Origin: Hydrocarboniphaga sp965279055
GTDB taxonomy: Bacteria > Pseudomonadota > Gammaproteobacteria > Nevskiales > Nevskiaceae
Direction: 5' to 3'
Assembly (NCBI RefSeq): GCF_965279055.1
Contig: NZ_OZ257125.1
Coordinates: forward strand, 1,240,001 to 1,304,000
DNA: 64,000 nucleotides
This document shows positions 59,098 to 64,000 of the stretch, piece after piece. The position numbers were made by a program, and so were the translations under genes. Under the pieces are notes generated by a model. It did no database searches. It had not been told where the DNA came from and saw only the letters and a program-made list of their open reading frames with translations. Within the stretch, counting starts at the first letter, position 1, and every line of letters begins with the position of its first letter.

Positions 59098-61617
59098 GTG
59101 GTGCAGTGGAATCGAATGCTGGCGGGCTTGCTCGCCGCGTGGATCGGCTGCGGCCTGAGCGGCCGCGCCGATGCGGCCAATCTCGACCAGCGCCTGAGCT
59201 TCGATATTCCGGCGCAGCCGCTGAGCACCGCGCTGACCCAGCTGTCGCAGCAGGCGCAGGTCCAGATCGTCGCGCCAGCGGCGAGCTTGAACCGCTTGCA
59301 GGCGCCCAGGCTGCTCGGCCGTTACACCGTCACCGAGGCGCTGAACCGGCTGATCGCCGATGCGCCGCTGGATCTGCGCGTGATCGGCAGCGACACCTTG
59401 GTGCTGTCTGCGGCGGAGGAGCCGCCGGCGCCGGCCACCACGACGCGCAGCACGCGCGGGCCGCGCCCGACCGAAACGGAAACAGCGGGCAGCACGACGC
59501 CGATCGAACTGCTGGCGATGTCGGTTTATGGTGCAGGGCAGGTGCGCGCTGCCAACGAGCTGACGCAGCCGCGGTTTCGCGCGCAGGTGCCGGGCTTCGC
59601 GCCGCAGGCTTTTCTGAACCTGCTGCCCGGCGTCGACATGCAGAGCACCGATCCCTTCGGGCTTTACGAATTCGGCACCAGCCTGCGCATTCGCGGCTTC
59701 ACTGCCGACCAGCTCGCGATCACGCTCGACGGCGTGCCGCTGGAAGAAACCCCGGACACGCGCGGCGACTCGCCGCCGAACCGTTACGTCGACAACGAGA
59801 ACCTCGACGAACTCGCGGTCGCGCAGGGCTCGGCGGATGTCGACACGCCGTCGTTTCATGCGCTCGGCGGCTCGCTGCGTTATTCGACGCAGGACCCGGC
59901 CGGCATCTGGCAGAGCGCCGCCTCCTTTTCCGGCGGCAGCGAGCAGACGAGCCGCGTCTACGGTCGGGTCGACACGGCGCCGTTGTGGAGCGGCGGGCCG
60001 GTTGCGATGTTCAGCGCGTCGAAGCTGCGCGCCTTTCAGCAGCAGAACGATCTGGCCTCGATGCAGACCGAGCATGCGCAGTTCAAGGCGGTGCAGAATC
60101 TTTCCTTCGGCCGGCTGATGTTCGGCTGGCTGTACGGCAAGCGAGACGATCACGACGTCGACAGCTACCAAATCGACGGCACGCCGGATCTGATCTACAC
60201 ACCGGCGCTGACCGGCAATGGCAGCGCCGACGCGCGCTACTACGATTACTGGCGCAACGGCCGCACCGACAACCTGCTGATGCTGCGCGCCGACATCGGC
60301 CATGCCGGCGAAGCGCATCTGCAGATCCAGCCGTACTACGAAATCAAGCGCGGTTACGGCACCGCCGGCATTACGCCGGCCGCCGCGCAGATGCTCTACG
60401 ACGCGGCAGTCGCCGACGATCCGCAACGCGGCGACGTACAGCCGCCGTCCAGCGACAGCGCTGCCAGCGGCCGGCTCGAACAGCTGCAGGGCAATCGTCG
60501 CGGCCTCACGCTGAGTTACTCGCAGAGCATCGGCGCGCACCAGTTCAGCGTTGGCGGCTGGTTGCAGCAATACGACTTCAGCCAGACCCGGCCGCTGTAC
60601 GACATGGACAGCGACGGCGATCTGCATCGCGAGGCGCTGCCGATCACGATCTACTACGACCGCGACATTCGCACGACCACGCGCCAGTTCTACGTAAAGG
60701 ACAGCATCGGCTTGCTAGACGACCGTGCGACGCTGGCGATCGGCAGCAAGGGCCTGATCGTCGATCGCCGGGCCAGCGGTTATCTGAACAACGGCGACTT
60801 CAACCTGCAGCGGCGCGAGACACGGCGCAAGCGCGACGAGGATCTGTTGCAGCCGCAGGTGGGCCTGGTCTGGCGCGCCAGCGGCAGCAGCGAGCTGTTC
60901 GCCAATTACGCCGAGAACTTCAGCGCGACACCGCGGCTGGCCTTCGTTGCGTCCAATTTCAATGCGAGCCTGAAACCGGAGACATCGAGCAACATCGATC
61001 TGGGTGCGCGCTACCGTGCTGCGCATTCGGCGCTGGCGGTGTCGGTTTATCACATCGACTATCGCAACCGCGTGCTCGAGCTGCAGGCCACCGACCCGGA
61101 CATCGTCGGTGTCGACACTTACGAAAACGTCGGCGCGATCCGCACGATCGGCGTCGAGACCTCGCTGTACTGGAATCCCGCCGTGCACTGGCGCATCGGC
61201 AGCACGCTGTCACTGAATCGTTCGCGATTTCTCGACGACTATCAGGTCTACGACGCGCAGCATGGCAGCCGCACCGTCGAAAGCGCCGGTAACGACGTGC
61301 CGGCGACGCCGCAGCGGATGGCGACGGTGGAGTTGTCGTGGCGCAACGCCGACGGCTACGCCAGCGTCGATGCCAAATACACCGGCCCGCGTTATGGCAG
61401 CACCCGCAACAGCGAACGCGTCGGCGGTTACAGCGTGATCAACCTCGGCACCGGCCGCAGTGCCGACTTCGGCCGCGGCCGCATCAGCTTGCAGGCCAAC
61501 GTCTACAACCTGCTCGACCATCCTTACTACGGCATGCTGGTGCCGGGCGAAGACAGCGGTGTTTACAACCTGGGTATTTCGCGCAGCGTGTTCGTCAGTT
61601 TGGGACTGCAGTTGTAG
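59098..61617 (+). CDS. STN-domain TonB-dependent receptor (FecA-type transducer)
   Basis: 839 residues from GTG 59098 (GAGG upstream; ATG 59116 is an alternative). Signal peptide to about 26, then an STN domain (about 27-100: RLSFDIPAQPLSTALTQLSQ, VTEALNRLIADAPLDLRVIG), the feature by which FecA-type receptors contact FecR. Plug: LRIRGFTADQLAITLDGVPL and a barrel rich in aromatic strands, ending RSVFVSLGLQL. Stop TAG comes from the family A REP at 61613. Together with the sigma factor and FecR it forms a cell-surface signalling set; the substrate may relate to the amine oxidase. Confidence 0.9.
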   Translation: MVQWNRMLAGLLAAWIGCGLSGRADAANLDQRLSFDIPAQPLSTALTQLSQQAQVQIVAPAASLNRLQAPRLLGRYTVTEALNRLIADAPLDLRVIGSDTLVLSAAEEPPAPATTTRSTRGPRPTETETAGSTTPIELLAMSVYGAGQVRAANELTQPRFRAQVPGFAPQAFLNLLPGVDMQSTDPFGLYEFGTSLRIRGFTADQLAITLDGVPLEETPDTRGDSPPNRYVDNENLDELAVAQGSADVDTPSFHALGGSLRYSTQDPAGIWQSAASFSGGSEQTSRVYGRVDTAPLWSGGPVAMFSASKLRAFQQQNDLASMQTEHAQFKAVQNLSFGRLMFGWLYGKRDDHDVDSYQIDGTPDLIYTPALTGNGSADARYYDYWRNGRTDNLLMLRADIGHAGEAHLQIQPYYEIKRGYGTAGITPAAAQMLYDAAVADDPQRGDVQPPSSDSAASGRLEQLQGNRRGLTLSYSQSIGAHQFSVGGWLQQYDFSQTRPLYDMDSDGDLHREALPITIYYDRDIRTTTRQFYVKDSIGLLDDRATLAIGSKGLIVDRRASGYLNNGDFNLQRRETRRKRDEDLLQPQVGLVWRASGSSELFANYAENFSATPRLAFVASNFNASLKPETSSNIDLGARYRAAHSALAVSVYHIDYRNRVLELQATDPDIVGVDTYENVGAIRTIGVETSLYWNPAVHWRIGSTLSLNRSRFLDDYQVYDAQHGSRTVESAGNDVPATPQRMATVELSWRNADGYASVDAKYTGPRYGSTRNSERVGGYSVINLGTGRSADFGRGRISLQANVYNLLDHPYYGMLVPGEDSGVYNLGISRSVFVSLGLQL

Positions 61618-61866
61618 GAGCGGGCTTGCCCGCGACGGTGACCTTGAAGCCTCAGTCGCGGGCAAGCCCGCTCCTACTGGAGCAGCATCGGCAAGGGCTT
61701 AGATCGTATAAGCGACCTTGCCGTCAGCGTGTTCGTCAGTCCGGGACTGCAGTTGTAGGAGCGGGCTTGCCCGCGACTGTGACGTTTCAAGTCTCAATCG
61801 CGGGCAAGCCCGCTCCTACAGGGGCAGCCTCAGCGAGGGCTCAGAACGTATACGCGACCTTGCCGT
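61613..61866. repeat. Tandem-duplicated REP region with receptor-gene remnant
   Basis: Two ~141-bp units, 61584-61724 and 61725-61866. Each runs from the 3' end of the plus-strand receptor (CAGCGTGTTCGTCAGT) through a family A REP to the 3' end of the minus-strand receptor (GACCTTGCCGT). The remnant 61699-61724 reads on the minus strand as G-K-V-A-Y-T-I-stop, the tail of a lost receptor copy (the live gene ends G-K-V-A-Y-T-F). The two REPs lie at 61613-61678 and 61754-61820. Confidence 0.8.
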
Positions 61867-64000
61867 AGTAGTAGCCGCCGTTGAAGCCGAACGGTGAGAA
61901 CGACGGGTACTTGGTGACGGCGGCGTTGTCGACCGCGTCGATGTAGGTCTGAATCAGATCCGGGTTGAGCTTGTCCGGATAGACATTGAACAGGTTGTTG
62001 GCGCCGATGCTGAGCTTGAGCGCCGGTGTCGGCTTGAACGCGAGTTCCAGGTCGGTGATCGGCGTCACGTCGATCTGGTTCTTGTAGTAGTTGCCGTCGT
62101 CGCCGATGACCTGTTCCGAAGACTTGCCGTAGATCGTCTCACGCAAGGTGATGAAGAACTTCGCGTCGAAGTTGTACACGGCGCTGAAGTTGACGCGGAA
62201 TTTCGGCGAGGCGTCGGTGATGTCGGACTGCGCGGTTTCGTTGTACAGCGCCTGTCCGCCGAGTTCCGCCGGGCTGTCGTTGATCTTGGTGATCTTGGTT
62301 TGGTTGTAGTTCGCCGAGGCGCTCCAGTCGATACGGCCGAAGTCGTAGGTGCCCGGATAGCTGATCACGAGATCGGCGCCGCGGGTACGCGTGGTCAGGC
62401 CGTTGGCGAAGATCGCGATACCGATGTCGCCGCCGCCTTCCTTGATCGTCGGGTCCAGCGTATTGCCGTTGGCGATGATCGCCGCCGAGATCGACTCGGC
62501 GCCTTCCACGTCCGTACCCTGGAACACGCTATACAGCGAGCCGGAGCCGACGATGCGGTCGCGGATTTCGATCTGGTAGGCGTCCAGCGTTGCAGTCATC
62601 TTCTCCGTCGGGTGCATCACCATGCCGAAGCTGAAGTTGGTCGACTTCTCGGCTTTCAGGCCGTCGCCGAGGCCGAGCAGCGAGGCCGCCGGCGCATTCG
62701 GTGCGAGCTGCACGAAGGCGGAACTCGGTCCGACGTTGGTCGCGGTGTAGTACTCCTCGGCCAGCGTCGGCGCCCGAAAGCCGGTGCTGACGGTGCCGCG
62801 CAGCGCGAACGCCGGGCTGAAGTCGTAGCGGCCGGTCAGCTTGCCGATCGTGGTGCTGCCGAAGTCGCTGAAATGCTCGTAGCGAACAGCGGCGTCGAGC
62901 AGCAGTTTCTCGACCGGCGTGATCGAGAAATCGGCATACACGGCGAAGTTGTCGCGCGAGTTCTTGCTGGCGTCGCTCGCCTGGATGCCGGGGAACGACG
63001 AGGCACCGGACTTGTAGGTCGAGGCCGGGTCACCCTGTTGCAGCTCGTAGATTTCGTGGCGCTGTTCGAGGCCGAAGGCGGTGGTCAGCGGGCCGGCCAT
63101 GCCGACCTCGTATTCGCGGCTCAGGTCCAGGCTCGTCGTCCACTGGCTGGAGACATAGGCGCCATCGTCGAAGTCTTCGGGCGAGGCGCCGGTGTCGGCA
63201 TACAGATCGGTGTTCAGCGAGTTGATCGTCGCGATCTTGGCGGTGTCCTTGCCGTAGGTGCTGCTCAGGTCCCAGTTCCAGGCGCTGACGGTGCCGCGTG
63301 CGCCGCCGGTGAAAGCCAGATCGGTTTCGTCGGTGGCTTCGCGCGGGTTGAAGCCGAACGGATAGTAGTAGCTGGTCTTGCCGTCACCGTCGGTATACGA
63401 GGCGCGGCTCGGCATGCGGTAGTTCTCGAAGGAGTTGGCCTTCTTGCGGCCGTAGCTGCCGAAGCTGTACAGCTCCACCGGCCCGGCGGTGTAGCCGGCG
63501 TTGAAGGTGCCCACCTGGGTGTGGATCTCCGGGTCGCCCTGGATGTGGTTGACGTAGGGGTAGTTCGGATCGAGCGTGACATTGCTGTTGGGATAGCTCG
63601 CGATCGTTTCCGGATCGGTGGCACGCGGATCCGGGTTGCCGCGGTCGCTGCGCTGCTTGTTGCGCACTTCGACGGTCAGGTTGGCGAAAGCCTCCGGGCC
63701 GCTGCCGAAGCCGATGTTGCCGGAGTGGGCGATGGTGTCGCCGCCACCGTCGTAGTACTTGCCGTAAGTGCTGTCGAGCAAGCCGCCTTCGGCACCGTTC
63801 TTCAGGATGATGTTGATGACGCCGGCGATCGCGTCGGTGCCGTACTGCGCGGCGGCGCCGTCGGTGAGCACTTCGATACGCTCGATCGCCGAGGCCGGGA
63901 TGAAGTTGAGATCGGCCGAGGCGCCGCCCTGGTACGGGCCGCCGAGCACCGCGAGGTTGGCGGTGGTGTGACGGCGCTTGCCGTTGACCAGTACCAGCGC
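61841..64000 (-). CDS. TonB-dependent receptor, 5' end beyond window
   Basis: 720 codons are visible and the frame is open through the right edge. The visible start, LVLVNGKRRHTTANLAVLGG, is mid-plug, followed by SADLNFIPASAIERIEVLTD and GAAAQYGTDAIAGVINIILK. The barrel ends GGYYYGKVAYTF with terminal Phe. This plug type is common in Xanthomonas-like and marine receptors for plant- or algal-derived compounds; the substrate cannot be told. Convergent with the STN receptor. Confidence 0.9.
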   Translation of the reverse strand, partial: ALVLVNGKRRHTTANLAVLGGPYQGGASADLNFIPASAIERIEVLTDGAAAQYGTDAIAGVINIILKNGAEGGLLDSTYGKYYDGGGDTIAHSGNIGFGSGPEAFANLTVEVRNKQRSDRGNPDPRATDPETIASYPNSNVTLDPNYPYVNHIQGDPEIHTQVGTFNAGYTAGPVELYSFGSYGRKKANSFENYRMPSRASYTDGDGKTSYYYPFGFNPREATDETDLAFTGGARGTVSAWNWDLSSTYGKDTAKIATINSLNTDLYADTGASPEDFDDGAYVSSQWTTSLDLSREYEVGMAGPLTTAFGLEQRHEIYELQQGDPASTYKSGASSFPGIQASDASKNSRDNFAVYADFSITPVEKLLLDAAVRYEHFSDFGSTTIGKLTGRYDFSPAFALRGTVSTGFRAPTLAEEYYTATNVGPSSAFVQLAPNAPAASLLGLGDGLKAEKSTNFSFGMVMHPTEKMTATLDAYQIEIRDRIVGSGSLYSVFQGTDVEGAESISAAIIANGNTLDPTIKEGGGDIGIAIFANGLTTRTRGADLVISYPGTYDFGRIDWSASANYNQTKITKINDSPAELGGQALYNETAQSDITDASPKFRVNFSAVYNFDAKFFITLRETIYGKSSEQVIGDDGNYYKNQIDVTPITDLELAFKPTPALKLSIGANNLFNVYPDKLNPDLIQTYIDAVDNAAVTKYPSFSPFGFNGGYYYGKVAYTF

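Noticed and set aside
59007..61292. Open frame of about 760 codons on the plus strand overlapping the STN receptor
   Set aside because: Arg-rich shadow in another frame with no domain pattern; the receptor frame is clear.
1..64000. CRISPR arrays, tRNA or rRNA genes
   Set aside because: I saw no regularly spaced direct repeats with unique spacers and no tRNA- or rRNA-like sequence; palindromic repeats here are dispersed. A tRNAscan/Infernal run would settle it.

Overview
The window is GC-rich gammaproteobacterial chromosome. The gene order is that of a polar flagellum of the Pseudomonas/Xanthomonas type: cheV divergent from a probable flgA, flgB-flgL, fliC-flaG-fliD-fliS, and flhA-flhF-fleN-fliA-cheY-cheZ-cheA-motC-motD. 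Many TonB-dependent receptors, PepSY proteins and several families of palindromic intergenic repeats suggest a Nevskiales/Solimonadaceae- or Xanthomonadales-like organism. That placement is inference.

Layout. 1-12.1 kb: a probable flgA start at the left edge, cheV under a sigma-28-type promoter, then the rod/hook operon flgBCDEFGHIJKL with a sigma-54-like site before flgB. 12.1-21.9 kb: an iron-uptake-like block sits where fliC would normally follow. It holds a short AraC-type regulator with a 53-residue membrane peptide, a TonB-dependent receptor, two PepSY modules with small membrane proteins, and a secreted tripeptidyl-peptidase-like hydrolase. 22.1-26.3 kb: filament genes with two good sigma-28 promoters. 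26.4-34.4 kb: mixed accessory genes, including a membrane protein/HTH pair with a palindromic promoter, a spermidine-synthase-like protein, a truncated globin, a VOC protein, and a TetR regulator divergent from an esterase-receptor operon across a perfect palindrome.

34.7-44.0 kb: a cluster of integron gene cassettes without a visible integrase (CALIN-type). Seven small cassettes (BrnT/BrnA toxin-antitoxin, zinc-ribbon protein, membrane protein, DUF3658-like, Mrr-like nuclease, DUF3806-like and one unknown) are separated by seven attC-like sites. Five of these sites are split at the same core position: three by 1.76-kb IS1182-like insertion sequences in one orientation, and two by a ~170-bp MITE-like element whose ends resemble those of the IS. 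This is the most unusual part of the window.

44.6-54.9 kb: flhA, then flhF to motD behind a sigma-54-type promoter. The canonical positions of cheR (next to cheV) and cheB (between cheA and motC) are empty, and cheA carries a palindromic repeat read in frame as a linker where P2 would lie. 55-64 kb: an ECF sigma factor and FecR anti-sigma, a Tat-type flavin amine oxidase with a cytochrome c, an STN-bearing TonB-dependent receptor (a FecIRA-type signalling set with a redox pair inserted), and a second receptor running off the right edge. The two receptor genes converge on a duplicated stretch that retains the 3' end of a lost receptor copy.
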